A DNA stretch of 52,066 nucleotides, from positions 1-52,066 of IMG/VR virus record IMGVR_UViG_3300047408_000188; one strand, 5' to 3'. The position numbers were made by a program, and so were the translations under genes. Every line of letters begins with the position of its first letter. Positions within the stretch are counted from its first letter, which is position 1. The notes beneath the pieces are model-generated. The model made no database searches. It was not told the origin of the DNA and was given only the letters and a program-made list of their open reading frames with translations. Positions 28,282 through 36,263 of the stretch are shown here, piece by piece. Origin of the DNA: a virus.

Positions 28282-28506
28282 ATGGACCTGTGCGACGTTG
28301 GCCGAAACATTCCTGCACGTCGGCCTGGCTGCGGAACAGGCGAGACTTGTCCGTCACCGGCCATCCATTTAATCGTCTCGCCGATCAGCACAATCAAACT
28401 CTGCGACGATCATTTTCAGGTGGCATTGTCCTTGGGGCTGGTCAAGGAGCCGAACATCGGCCAAGAAGAATACGACCGGCGCGAACGAATGCAGTTCAAA
28501 GGCTAG
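28282..28506 (+). CDS. small Cys-containing protein
   Basis: 74 residues, ATG at 28282 with a weak AGAAG upstream. CDVG, RPGCGTGETCPSP and KLCDDHF give a four-Cys zinc-site pattern; the C-terminus is charged. No family recognised. Confidence 0.6.
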   Translation: MDLCDVGRNIPARRPGCGTGETCPSPAIHLIVSPISTIKLCDDHFQVALSLGLVKEPNIGQEEYDRRERMQFKG

Positions 28507-28539
28507 AGCCTAATCGCCACTTAACTTCGCAATAGCCCC

Positions 28540-28569
28540 TTGCAATATGTCTACCGCTCTCCGTAAGAT
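28540..28569 (+). promoter_or_regulatory. promoter of the scaffold-capsid operon
   Basis: TTGCAA (28540-28545) and TAAGAT (28564-28569) with 18-bp spacing in the 100-nt gap before the scaffold gene. Together with the terminator upstream it makes the capsid genes a separate transcription unit. Confidence 0.5.
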
Positions 28570-28577
28570 AGGCGCGC

Positions 28578-28595
28578 TTCCCGTGGAGCCGGGAA
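28578..28595 (+). repeat. 18-nt stem-loop repeat, copy 2
   Basis: Identical to 19889-19906 (TTCCCGTGGAGCCGGGAA). Here it lies 13 nt before the GTG start of the scaffold gene. Confidence 0.6.
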
Positions 28596-28607
28596 AGTTT
28601 AAGCGCC

Positions 28608-29549
28608 GTGGCCGAACAACCCGATCCTGCACAAAGTCTACTCGAAGCCTACGATATTGAGCCGGAAGGTCCGTCCGTGGCGGGCGCTCCCGAGGGCGAG
28701 GCGGAAAGTGGCACCCCGCCTCGCCCTACCCCGCCGAAAGACCCGGAGACCGGCCGCTTCGTCAAAGCCGTCGAAAGCGGCGAAGAATTTCCCGAGCGAC
28801 CCGCCCCCAAGAAGGGCATCGTCCGCTTGGCCAAGCGCCTCGGCCTCAGCGAAGAAGACATCTCGACCGCCGACAATCTTGAAGAACTGGTCGCACACCT
28901 GACGGAACAGCGGCTGGCGACCGATCACCTGAGCGACCTGGGACGCCAGCCGGCGAGTCAAAGCGGAGAGCCTGGGACATCCGCTGAGACAATCACCTCG
29001 CCGGCTGACGACCTGGGCCTCGGTGAAGATCAATTCGATGAAGCACTTGTCGGTGCCTTCAAGAAACTTCAGACGCGGATTCAACAGCTCGAAGCCCGGC
29101 AGACCCGCGCCGAAGGCTTCATGGCGCAGACACAGGCCATCAAGGCGCACCAGCAAATCGACATCGCCTTCGAGAAGCATGAGGGCCTCTTCGGCAAGGG
29201 CGCCGGTTCCGAGATGGACAAGGACTCTCCCGAGTTCAAGCGGCGTGTGGCCGTCCTGCGTGAAGCCGAGAGTTACGACAAGCGCCTCCCCATCGCCCAG
29301 CGCATCAACAAGGCCGTGAAGACTCTGTATCCCTCCCAGCCGGCCGAAGCCGAGCCCGCCGAACCCAAGCAGCAGCGCAATGGCATCCCCTGGCAAGAGG
29401 CGGGCCTGGCCGTCCCCACCAGTCGCGCGGCGTCTCCCGAGAAGCCCAGCGTGCGCAAAGCTGAGCGGAGCGTAGCAGCGTGGAAGCAAGCCAACTCGCA
29501 GCAGCACGGCGCGACGCAAGATGAGGCGGACGAAGACTTCCTTCCGTGA
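28608..29549 (+). CDS. scaffolding protein
   Basis: 313 residues from GTG at 28608. Acidic, Pro/Glu-rich N-terminus, a central coiled coil (FKKLQTRIQQLEARQTRAEGF, about 150-175) and a basic C-terminus (KPSVRKAERSVAAWKQ) before an acidic tip. This composition, length and placement directly before the major capsid gene are those of phage scaffolds, which template capsid assembly and then leave or are degraded. No protease domain is fused. Confidence 0.8.
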   Translation: MAEQPDPAQSLLEAYDIEPEGPSVAGAPEGEAESGTPPRPTPPKDPETGRFVKAVESGEEFPERPAPKKGIVRLAKRLGLSEEDISTADNLEELVAHLTEQRLATDHLSDLGRQPASQSGEPGTSAETITSPADDLGLGEDQFDEALVGAFKKLQTRIQQLEARQTRAEGFMAQTQAIKAHQQIDIAFEKHEGLFGKGAGSEMDKDSPEFKRRVAVLREAESYDKRLPIAQRINKAVKTLYPSQPAEAEPAEPKQQRNGIPWQEAGLAVPTSRAASPEKPSVRKAERSVAAWKQANSQQHGATQDEADEDFLP

Positions 29550-29574
29550 TCCCTGGAGCTTGAAGGATTAAGCG

Positions 29575-30627
29575 ATGGCAACTCCGAACGTCCTGACCGC
29601 CCCACAACTGGGCGATCTGGTGCAGACGACGCTCAAGGACTTGGGCCGTCCCAAGTTCACGGAGATCGCCTCGTCGCTCCAGCGACACACGGCGATGTCG
29701 AACCTGCTGCGGAAGAACCGCGTGCAGCTCGACTCCGGTACTGCGGTCCAGTGGGACGTGAAGGTGCTGCTGTCCCACAGTGCCGCCAACGTCGGCCTGG
29801 GCGCCAGTGACAACGTGTCCATCGAAGACACGATGACGCAAGCCTCGGCCGACTGGCGGAACTCGACGGCCAGCTACGCGATCATCGGCCAAGAGATCGA
29901 CATGAACGACAACCCCTCGCGGATTGTCGATCTCATCAAGTCCAGGCGCATCGACGCCCTGATTGCGATGGCCGAACTGATGGAGGCCAACTGGTGGGGG
30001 CCCCCGGTCGCGCTGACCGACAACCTCACCCCTTGGGGCGTGAATACCTGGGTTGTGAAGTCCACCACACAGGGCTTCAACGGCACGGTGCCCTCGGGCT
30101 ACACGACAATAGGCTTAAATCCCACGACGTACCCGAATTGGGCCAATTGGACCGATGGCTACACAGCGGTCGCGCGGGACGATCTGGTGCGGAAGTTGAG
30201 GAAGGCGGCGACGTTCACCGACTTCCAGCCGCCGGTCGATGGCATCCCAACCTTCAACACGGGAGACGACTACCAGTTTTACTCGAACTATCAGGTGATC
30301 GGCCCGCTCGAAGAGATTCTGGAAAGCCAGAACGACAACCTCGGCAACGACATCGCCAAGTACGACGGGAACGTGCATTTCCGCCGGGCACCGATCATGT
30401 GGGTTCCCAAGCTGGAGGCGGACACGACCGGGCCGGTCTATGGGCTCAACATGGGTTGGTTCAAGACTTACATCCTCAAGAACTGGTGGCTGCGTGAGAC
30501 GCATGTGCCGATCTATCCGGGGTCGCACACAATGTCGGCGCACTTCGTTGACTGCACATACCAGCCGATAACCAAGAACAGGCGCTGCCATTTTGTCCTC
30601 TGTACGGCTGCAACATACCCGAGTTAG
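29575..30627 (+). CDS. major capsid protein
   Basis: 350 residues, ATG at 29575 behind AAGGA. Opening ATPNVLTAPQLGDLVQTTLKDLG, then QWDVKVLLSHSAANVG, IGQEIDMNDNP, NWWGPP and the late WWLRETHVPIYPG are typical of an HK97-fold family of podovirus-like coat proteins. It directly follows the scaffold gene. It should form the icosahedral shell. No N-terminal delta-domain is apparent, which agrees with a separate scaffold. Confidence 0.85.
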   Translation: MATPNVLTAPQLGDLVQTTLKDLGRPKFTEIASSLQRHTAMSNLLRKNRVQLDSGTAVQWDVKVLLSHSAANVGLGASDNVSIEDTMTQASADWRNSTASYAIIGQEIDMNDNPSRIVDLIKSRRIDALIAMAELMEANWWGPPVALTDNLTPWGVNTWVVKSTTQGFNGTVPSGYTTIGLNPTTYPNWANWTDGYTAVARDDLVRKLRKAATFTDFQPPVDGIPTFNTGDDYQFYSNYQVIGPLEEILESQNDNLGNDIAKYDGNVHFRRAPIMWVPKLEADTTGPVYGLNMGWFKTYILKNWWLRETHVPIYPGSHTMSAHFVDCTYQPITKNRRCHFVLCTAATYPS

Positions 30628-30638
30628 TTGGAGCAAGC

Positions 30639-31049
30639 ATGGACCCGCGTACCTTCGGCAACCCGACTGGCGACTACCTCCAGAAGCAGGAGAAGTTGTC
30701 TCCGCTCATGAAGGCGAAGCAGAAGTCGGCAGTAGGGATCAAGGTGAACGCCTGCCCGTTCGGTTGTGAGAACGACGACCTGGACGACAACGGCTACTGC
30801 CGGCATCTGGTCGGCTTCACGGTGCCGGGCGACAAGAACACCATGTACCCGCGCAAGCCGATCATGGTCCAGACGAGCATCGCAGTCATCAACGGCAAGC
30901 GCGTATCCAAGAGTGCCGAGGACAGCGAATACATCGGCGTCCGCAACAAGCCGGAGCCGGTCCTGAAAACCGACCGATTGGTGCTCATCACGGTCTGTCA
31001 CCGGGTTTACCGGGACGTGGACGCCGTAAAGACCGCCAAGGCGGGTTAA
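30639..31049 (+). CDS. hypothetical structural-region protein
   Basis: 136 residues, ATG at 30639 behind GGAGC. CPFGCENDDLDDNGYCRHLVGF suggests a C-x3-C...C-x-H zinc knuckle; a beta-rich C-terminal half follows (VLKTDRLVLITVCHRVY). Found between coat and decoration-type proteins. Unknown role. Confidence 0.7.
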   Translation: MDPRTFGNPTGDYLQKQEKLSPLMKAKQKSAVGIKVNACPFGCENDDLDDNGYCRHLVGFTVPGDKNTMYPRKPIMVQTSIAVINGKRVSKSAEDSEYIGVRNKPEPVLKTDRLVLITVCHRVYRDVDAVKTAKAG

Positions 31050-31059
31050 GGAGTGAGAC

Positions 31060-32013
31060 ATGGCCGTCAATCAGATTGACTATTCTCCGAACATCGCTGG
31101 CGAAGGCACGACTCCCTTCCGCGGACCTTCCAAGGTCATCTGGAAGGACTGCCCCGTGCTGGAGATTCTGGAAGACCCGTCGAAGGGCATGTACTTCTTC
31201 GATGACTTCATCATGGTCGGCTCGGCGATCACAACGTCGGCCTACAAGAACTCGATCGGCCAGTGGGCCACGTACACGGACGCCACGGCCGGCGGTTCGC
31301 AATCGGACGGCGCCAAGGAAGGCGGCGTGCTCGTCATCGGGGCGGACGGGGACAACGAAGAAGTCACGATGTTTTCCCAGACGGGCGCTTTCCGGCTGGT
31401 GACGACTACGACCCTGGCGCTCAACCGTAAGCTGTGGTTTGAATGCCGCATTGCCCGCTCCACCGTGACAGCGACCAAGGGCGACATCTTCGTGGGCCTG
31501 GCGCTGCCGGCCCTGACCTCGAACATCCCCGCGTCGGCCCAGATCATCAGCGCGACCGACAACACGCTCAACACGACATCACTGCTCGGCTTCCACTTGA
31601 AGGGCAACGGCCCCACGGAAGCCAACTTTGCCTTCTGCCTGTCGGGCGGCACGGTGAACTACCCCACCGGCATGACAACGCTGATGAACTCCTGCACGGC
31701 CGCCGTGAACACTGCGGCGGCGTTCCACAAGTTCGGCTTCCTCTTCGACCCGGACGGGCTGCCCTCGATTATCAGTTCAGCGACCGCCCGGCAGACGGCG
31801 GGCAACGTGCGCAAGAAGCTCATCCGCGTGTTCGTGGACGGGCTGGAGTGTGCGACGTTCCTGTCGAGCGATGACGTGGCCAACGCGACGGCGACCCAGG
31901 CGTTCCCGACGAGCTTCATGTCGCCGACGATCTCGATCATGAACCAGACCGGCTCGACGCCGGACACGTTGTCGATCGACTGGATTCGTGTGTGTCAGCT
32001 CGCGAACACGTAG
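31060..32013 (+). CDS. jelly-roll-like virion protein (probable capsid decoration)
   Basis: 317 residues, ATG at 31060 behind AAGGAG. After a short N-terminus it is almost entirely beta strands with alternating hydrophobic residues (MYFFDDFIMVGS, RKLWFECRIARSTV, FHKFGFLFDPDG, KKLIRVFVDGLE, TLSIDWIRVCQ), the layout of concanavalin-like jelly rolls used as head decoration or fibres. Similar beta proteins occur at 35099 and 40997. Confidence 0.7.
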   Translation: MAVNQIDYSPNIAGEGTTPFRGPSKVIWKDCPVLEILEDPSKGMYFFDDFIMVGSAITTSAYKNSIGQWATYTDATAGGSQSDGAKEGGVLVIGADGDNEEVTMFSQTGAFRLVTTTTLALNRKLWFECRIARSTVTATKGDIFVGLALPALTSNIPASAQIISATDNTLNTTSLLGFHLKGNGPTEANFAFCLSGGTVNYPTGMTTLMNSCTAAVNTAAAFHKFGFLFDPDGLPSIISSATARQTAGNVRKKLIRVFVDGLECATFLSSDDVANATATQAFPTSFMSPTISIMNQTGSTPDTLSIDWIRVCQLANT

Positions 32014-32022
32014 GAGTGAGTC

Positions 32023-32454
32023 ATGTCGTACAAGACCGTGCTGGGACCGACGCTCTATCAGGCGCAGCCGACGAAGGACGTGCCGTCGCCGGTGTTGCAG
32101 GCGGCCCTCGTGGTGAAGGTCGATCCGATCACGCTGCTGGTCTTCGATGACAAGGGCGCCTTGGAACTGCGCGAAGGCTGCGTGCTGAACGCTACCGATC
32201 CAGTGCGCTACACCTGGACCGAACCGGAGAAGCCGGCGAAGGCCGAGAAGACCGAACCGACCGACAAGCCGAAGAAGGTCGGGAAGCCGGACCAGGATGA
32301 GCCGGACGAGGAGAAGGAGCCGGAGGGAGACTTGCATGAGTACACCGTCGCCGAGCTTCATGATCTGGCAAACGCAGAGGAGATCAACCTGCACGGTGCG
32401 TCCACCAAGGATGAGATCGTGAAGGCGATCAAGAAGGCACGCAAGGCCAAGTGA
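32023..32454 (+). CDS. small protein with HeH/SAP-like C-terminus
   Basis: 143 residues, ATG at 32023 behind GGAGTG. A beta N-terminal half (LVVKVDPITLLVFDDKG), a Lys/Glu/Pro linker and a C-terminal helix-extended-helix unit (EYTVAELHDLANAEEINLHG, STKDEIVKAIKKARKAK) like the HeH/SAP/Rho-N fold that binds nucleic acid. Such proteins are common between capsid and neck genes. Confidence 0.75.
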   Translation: MSYKTVLGPTLYQAQPTKDVPSPVLQAALVVKVDPITLLVFDDKGALELREGCVLNATDPVRYTWTEPEKPAKAEKTEPTDKPKKVGKPDQDEPDEEKEPEGDLHEYTVAELHDLANAEEINLHGASTKDEIVKAIKKARKAK

Positions 32455-32514
32455 AGACCCCGGCAATAAGCCGCTGTACGGGCCACGGACGGCCCCCTGT
32501 TAGGGGGCTGCCTC
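32455..32514 (+). promoter_or_regulatory. structured leader sequestering a ribosome site
   Basis: Hairpins CGGC-AATAA-GCCG (32461-32473), GGCC/GGCC and GCCCCC/GGGGGC (32492-32497 with 32503-32508). The last includes the G-rich ribosome site 6 nt before ATG 32515. The segment GCCGCT..ACGGGCC.CGGA (from about 32470) resembles the start of the structured RNA at 19717. Confidence 0.4.
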
Positions 32515-32670
32515 ATGCCAGCCAAGATGGAAAAGGCCCTGAAACGAGAAGCCAGGAAGCGCGGCTACTCGGGTAAGCGAGCCGGAGCCTTTGTGTACGG
32601 CACCATGCGGAAGACCGGCTGGGTGCCCTCAACTCAGAAGCGAAAGAAGAAAGGAAGGACCAAGCGATGA
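32515..32670 (+). CDS. 51-residue basic phage protein
   Basis: ATG at 32515. Sequence MEKALKREARKRGYSGKRAG, then YGTMRKTGWVPS and a KRKKKGRTKR tail is a well-known tiny phage protein type ('ALKREARKKG...YGTLRKTGWKP') found among structural genes. The strong positive charge suggests DNA or RNA contact. Confidence 0.8.
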   Translation: MPAKMEKALKREARKRGYSGKRAGAFVYGTMRKTGWVPSTQKRKKKGRTKR

Positions 32671-32846
32671 AGAAGGGTATCCGCCGCCACGCCAAGAACG
32701 TCACCAAGGGCGGCAAAGACAAGATGAAGAAGTCCAAGGTCATCAACCAGAGCTACTCGGTCGGCATGGGCTTGGGCTCGGGGTACGGCGCGCCTTCGAC
32801 TTACAAGGGCGGCATCCCCAAGGGCAACACCTGCAAGAGTGACTGA
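32667..32846 (+). CDS. 59-residue basic, Gly-rich protein
   Basis: ATG at 32667 overlaps the previous stop (ATGA); AAGGAAGG upstream. Basic N-terminus (KKGIRRHAKNVTKGGKDKMKK), then Gly/Ser/Tyr-rich (VGMGLGSGYGAPSTYKGG). Probably DNA-binding or packaged. No family recognised. Confidence 0.65.
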   Translation: MKKGIRRHAKNVTKGGKDKMKKSKVINQSYSVGMGLGSGYGAPSTYKGGIPKGNTCKSD

Positions 32847-33637
32847 TGGAATCGACGCTGGGCGTACAACTTGAAGACCTCCAGAAAGCCGTGGGCTTCT
32901 TCCTCGGCTATGGGACAAACTCTGCCAAGTGGAACGCCAAGCAGACCGAGGGCATCGCCGAGTCGGTCAAGAGTGGTGTGCGGCAGTTCTACTACCCACC
33001 GAAGCTCGAAGGGGACCAGACCGCTTACGATTGGTCGTTCCTCAAGCCCGTCTCCGTCATGACGCTGGCCGTGGGCGAGAAACTCCAGAGACTGCCCGAC
33101 GATTACGGCGGGCTGGAGGGCCAGGTCACGCTCTCCTCCGATGCCGAAATTAACTGGTGGCCGCTCAACGTCTGCGGCGTGGCCTCGGTCTATGCCAAGG
33201 AATCGGTCTCGCCTACGACGACGGGGCGTCCCTGCATGGTCTGCGTGGAGCCGCTCAAGGACACGACTTCTCGGCGGGGCCAGAGGTTCCAGTTGCACTT
33301 CTGGCCGACGACGGACACCGAGTACACGGTGAAGTTTCAGTATTACTTGAACCCCGACGCCCTCGACGGCACACGGCCCTTCTGCTACGGCGGCGCCCAG
33401 CACGCGGAGACCATACAAGCAAGCTGCATCGCTGCGGCCGAGTTGTACCGCGATGACGCCAGGCGGGAACGCTGGCAATACTTCATGGAGCGGCTGGCGG
33501 CCTCGGTGCATATCGACCGCCGCAACAAGCCGCAGAACCTCGGCTACAACCGGGATCAGTCCGACATGCGGAACCGGTGGGACGGCCGGCGCTGGATCGA
33601 CGGGCAATCCATCACCGTGAACGGAGTCACGTACTGA
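32846..33637 (+). CDS. probable head-tail connector (neck) protein
   Basis: 263 residues; ATG overlaps the previous stop as TGATG. ESVKSGVRQFYYPP ... YDWSFLKP followed by a beta domain (GQVTLSSDAEINWWPLN) and HAETIQASCIAAAELYRDD is the pattern of phage proteins placed between capsid and tail genes (gp4/tail-tubular-A-like). Would dock under the portal and anchor the short tail. Confidence 0.65.
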   Translation: MESTLGVQLEDLQKAVGFFLGYGTNSAKWNAKQTEGIAESVKSGVRQFYYPPKLEGDQTAYDWSFLKPVSVMTLAVGEKLQRLPDDYGGLEGQVTLSSDAEINWWPLNVCGVASVYAKESVSPTTTGRPCMVCVEPLKDTTSRRGQRFQLHFWPTTDTEYTVKFQYYLNPDALDGTRPFCYGGAQHAETIQASCIAAAELYRDDARRERWQYFMERLAASVHIDRRNKPQNLGYNRDQSDMRNRWDGRRWIDGQSITVNGVTY

Positions 33638-34230
33638 TGAGCCAGCAAGTCAGCTTGGTCGCTGAAAGCCATCCGCTCAAGAAGGCTCTGCTCCAGAACG
33701 CGCAGGACGAGGTTCCCTTCCGCTACAAGCGGGTGCAGCAGCGGACCCCTGATAGTGCCATCGACCCGATTACGCTGGCTCCGGCAACGACGGGAGTCCA
33801 CACGGGCGGGCAGGGCGGGCTGGTGGCCCCTTACCGCGTGTTCCTCATGCCCTACTGCGAGGGACCGCCGGGCTCGCTGTTCTGGACGCGGCTTTGGGGC
33901 TGGCGGCCGACCGTGGACACCAACCCGTCCAACGCCCTTTGGATTCCGGTACTACTCTGCCAGCTCGCCTGTGTGAGCGGCATGTTTCCGGGGCCGAGGG
34001 GCGATGACGTCGGCCCGCCTGGAAACCTGTACCTGACGGACATGGAGAACCTGTGCAGCCAGCTCTGGGTAGTCACAGGGAGCCTCGGCAGCGGTGAGAT
34101 GCTGGGCGGTGGTTACAGCGCGGCGGCGGCCCTGTGCGACCTGCGCGGCTGCCGGTTGTTTGAACTGGAATTCCAGCGGCGGACTGGGGACACGATCACG
34201 ATGAACTGCTTGTACGCAAGAGCATCGTAA
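33637..34230 (+). CDS. hypothetical neck/tail-region protein
   Basis: 197 residues from ATG at 33637 (TGATG overlap). Contains FRYKRVQQRTPD, VFLMPYCEGPPGSLFWTRLWG and several Cys. Beta-rich with Gly loops. Not recognised; position suggests a virion component next to the connector. Confidence 0.65.
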   Translation: MSQQVSLVAESHPLKKALLQNAQDEVPFRYKRVQQRTPDSAIDPITLAPATTGVHTGGQGGLVAPYRVFLMPYCEGPPGSLFWTRLWGWRPTVDTNPSNALWIPVLLCQLACVSGMFPGPRGDDVGPPGNLYLTDMENLCSQLWVVTGSLGSGEMLGGGYSAAAALCDLRGCRLFELEFQRRTGDTITMNCLYARAS

Positions 34231-34240
34231 GGAGACGGAC

Positions 34241-34834
34241 ATGGCTTTCGGCTTGCACTTCACGGATACCTGGGCGGGCAGGGTGTTCAGTCAGGCGAAC
34301 ACACCTTTGGGCCTGGCCATCCCCATCTACACGGCCACGACCGTCACGGGTGGTCTGCCGATCCTGAACCCCGCCGGTTCGGGCGTCAACCTGGAACTTA
34401 TCAATTACGACATCCAGTGGGCCTCGGGCACGGCCGCGATTGCCGCGGTGGGATTGATGGTCGGCTTCTGCTCAGGCATCGGCACGGCCACGGGCTGCTC
34501 AGCCCTTGCCGCCACGATTCCGCAGAATTGCAACTTCGCTCTGCAAGGCGGGTCGAAGGTAATGTCGTCCAACGGCGGCGTCACCACGGTCACGGCGGGC
34601 ACGGCCACGGCGCCGGTCAACGGCGTGGCGGGCGCTGGCTGGGTGCGAAACCTTGCGTCGATCAATCTGGAGAACTCGACCACGACTCCGCTGGGCACGG
34701 GCTCTACGAGCTACTGGTTCAACGGGACGGCGCTGGTGCCGCCGGGGATGATCTGCTACATCGCCGCCACGCTCGCCTCGGTGGCCCTGTACGCGACGGG
34801 TGTTTGCTGGAAAGAGATTCCGATCACGAGGTAA
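34241..34834 (+). CDS. hypothetical beta-rich virion protein
   Basis: 197 residues, ATG at 34241 behind AAGGAG. GLHFTDTWAGRVFSQANTPLG leads to hydrophobic beta strands rich in Ala/Gly/Thr. It ends KEIPITR. Possibly a capsid decoration or tail component. Low complexity but no membrane topology. Confidence 0.6.
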   Translation: MAFGLHFTDTWAGRVFSQANTPLGLAIPIYTATTVTGGLPILNPAGSGVNLELINYDIQWASGTAAIAAVGLMVGFCSGIGTATGCSALAATIPQNCNFALQGGSKVMSSNGGVTTVTAGTATAPVNGVAGAGWVRNLASINLENSTTTPLGTGSTSYWFNGTALVPPGMICYIAATLASVALYATGVCWKEIPITR

Positions 34835-34837
34835 GTC

Positions 34838-35086
34838 ATGGCCGACACACGACTGGATATTTCTCCGGCAGTAGACCGCCTGATGTTCGTGGCCGGTTAC
34901 GGGCACCTGATGGGCATTCCCACGCGGCCGGGCGAAACCTCGACGGCGACGACGGGCGTTCCGACCAACGCCGTTGCAGGCTTTGCCAAGGGTGCGATCT
35001 TCCACAACTTCAAGGGTTCGTTGGGAACGCTCCTGTACGTCAACACGGGCACCAACACGTCGGCGACGTGGATCAACATTATCTGA
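34838..35086 (+). CDS. small virion-type protein (LLYVNTGTNTSATW motif)
   Basis: 82 residues, ATG at 34838, 3 nt after the previous stop. The C-terminal FHNFKGSLGTLLYVNTGTNT, then SATWINII is a common motif of small phage beta proteins encoded near capsid decoration genes. Function unknown. Confidence 0.7.
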   Translation: MADTRLDISPAVDRLMFVAGYGHLMGIPTRPGETSTATTGVPTNAVAGFAKGAIFHNFKGSLGTLLYVNTGTNTSATWINII

Positions 35087-35098
35087 TCGGAGTCGAGC

Positions 35099-35644
35099 AT
35101 GGCTCTCGGTATGTACCAGACGCTGGTGTCCGCACAGGGCTTCTTGCCGCTCCGTTTGCCGGACTGGCTGCTGGTGGCCTCCAACGACGTGCCGGCCATC
35201 GCCATCGCCTCGGGCAACGGCGGCAAGCTGGGCGTGGACACCTCGCCGAAGCTCAAGCGTGTCTCCACGTCCACCGACAAGGCCCTGAGAATCGAGTGGG
35301 CGTCGTCAACGTCCATCGAAATCTTCCAGCAGGTTTTCTACCCGCCGGACATGGACGTGACGGCGGCGTACACGATCAACTTCCGCATCGCCAAGGACAC
35401 GAACACCGATGCGACCTGCACGTTCACCGTGGGCTGCTTCGAGGGCATCGGCGACACCGACCGCGGCGGGGCGACGGCCGTGCTTGGAGCCTCGGCGGTG
35501 ACGAGCTACAGCCGCTCGATCACGCCAACGACGGCGCATCCGATGTTCGCCGTGTTCACCCTGACGCCGGGCACGCACACGACGGACACGATCTACATGT
35601 ATGAGGCGTACATCCTCTACCAGAAGAAGCTTCTCTCCAGTTGA
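35099..35644 (+). CDS. beta-sandwich virion protein
   Basis: 181 residues, ATG at 35099 behind GGAG. Strand-rich (LRIEWASSTSIEIFQQVFYPP, AYTINFRIAKDTNTD, HPMFAVFTLTPGTHTTD), similar in layout to 31060-32013 and 40997-41602. A decoration or appendage protein is likely. Confidence 0.65.
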   Translation: MALGMYQTLVSAQGFLPLRLPDWLLVASNDVPAIAIASGNGGKLGVDTSPKLKRVSTSTDKALRIEWASSTSIEIFQQVFYPPDMDVTAAYTINFRIAKDTNTDATCTFTVGCFEGIGDTDRGGATAVLGASAVTSYSRSITPTTAHPMFAVFTLTPGTHTTDTIYMYEAYILYQKKLLSS

Positions 35645-35660
35645 TCCCCAAGGAGCCATC

Positions 35661-35969
35661 ATGAGCGACGAACCCGTGCGAGCCCAGATTGGCGGCCGGC
35701 CCGATCAGGACGCCAAGAAACTACCCACCATCCTCGTCGGCTGGGATGAAGCGAACCAGAAGGTGGTCTTGCAGTTCGTGTCGAGCCAGTTCAAGGAGTT
35801 CCCGTTCCTCAAGGCCGTCTTGCAGATGGCGGTGGGGGAAGTCGATCAAGCCTGGGAGCAAATGAAGATCATGGCCACGATGGAAGGGATGCGGGCGGTA
35901 CAGCACCAGGCTGTGGCGGCACAGGCGAACGAACAGAACATTCGGCGGCAACTTCAAAAGGGATCGTGA
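35661..35969 (+). CDS. hypothetical protein
   Basis: 102 residues, ATG at 35661 behind AAGGAG. Segments PTILVGWDEANQKVVLQFVS and a helical C-terminus (MKIMATMEGMRAVQHQAVAAQ). May be a small virion or assembly factor. Followed by two hairpins including a terminator. Confidence 0.65.
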   Translation: MSDEPVRAQIGGRPDQDAKKLPTILVGWDEANQKVVLQFVSSQFKEFPFLKAVLQMAVGEVDQAWEQMKIMATMEGMRAVQHQAVAAQANEQNIRRQLQKGS

Positions 35970-36030
35970 GGGAGTCCTGAGGCGTCCGTTTTATTCGGCT
36001 CCACCGGGATCGCGGACGCTTATCGGGAGT

Positions 36031-36067
36031 GAGCCGCCGGGATGCGCCCCGGCGGCTCTTGTTGTTT
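36031..36067 (+). terminator. intrinsic terminator
   Basis: GAGCCGCCGGG (36031-36041) pairs with 36048-36058, followed by TTGTTGTTT. A weaker GCGTCCG/CGGACGC hairpin (35982-35988 with 36013-36019) precedes it. Splits capsid/neck genes from tail genes. Confidence 0.75.
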
Positions 36068-36083
36068 GAGGAGGACAGACCTG

Positions 36084-36254
36084 ATGACGAACGAGCCAGA
36101 TGATTCCTTGGGGCATTTCCCGCAGGCCGTACTCAACTACGGAGAGTATCTGGTGGCTTATTCCGGCTGGGTCGAATCCGACGTTGCCCGGCTGCACGGC
36201 CAGGCCGAGGCCACGCCTGCGGCCGAACAGACCAAGACGTTGCCAGACCTGTGA
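36084..36254 (+). CDS. 56-residue hypothetical protein
   Basis: ATG at 36084 behind GAGGAGGAC. Helical (HFPQAVLNYGEYLVAYSGWVE) with an acidic tail. Lies between the terminator and the duplicated tail genes. Function unknown. Confidence 0.6.
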   Translation: MTNEPDDSLGHFPQAVLNYGEYLVAYSGWVESDVARLHGQAEATPAAEQTKTLPDL

Positions 36255-36263
36255 GAGGGGACC

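Noticed and set aside
34417-35604. 395-residue open frame overlapping three virion genes
   Set aside because: Gly/Arg/His-rich shadow frame; the three shorter frames have ribosome sites and virion-like sequence.
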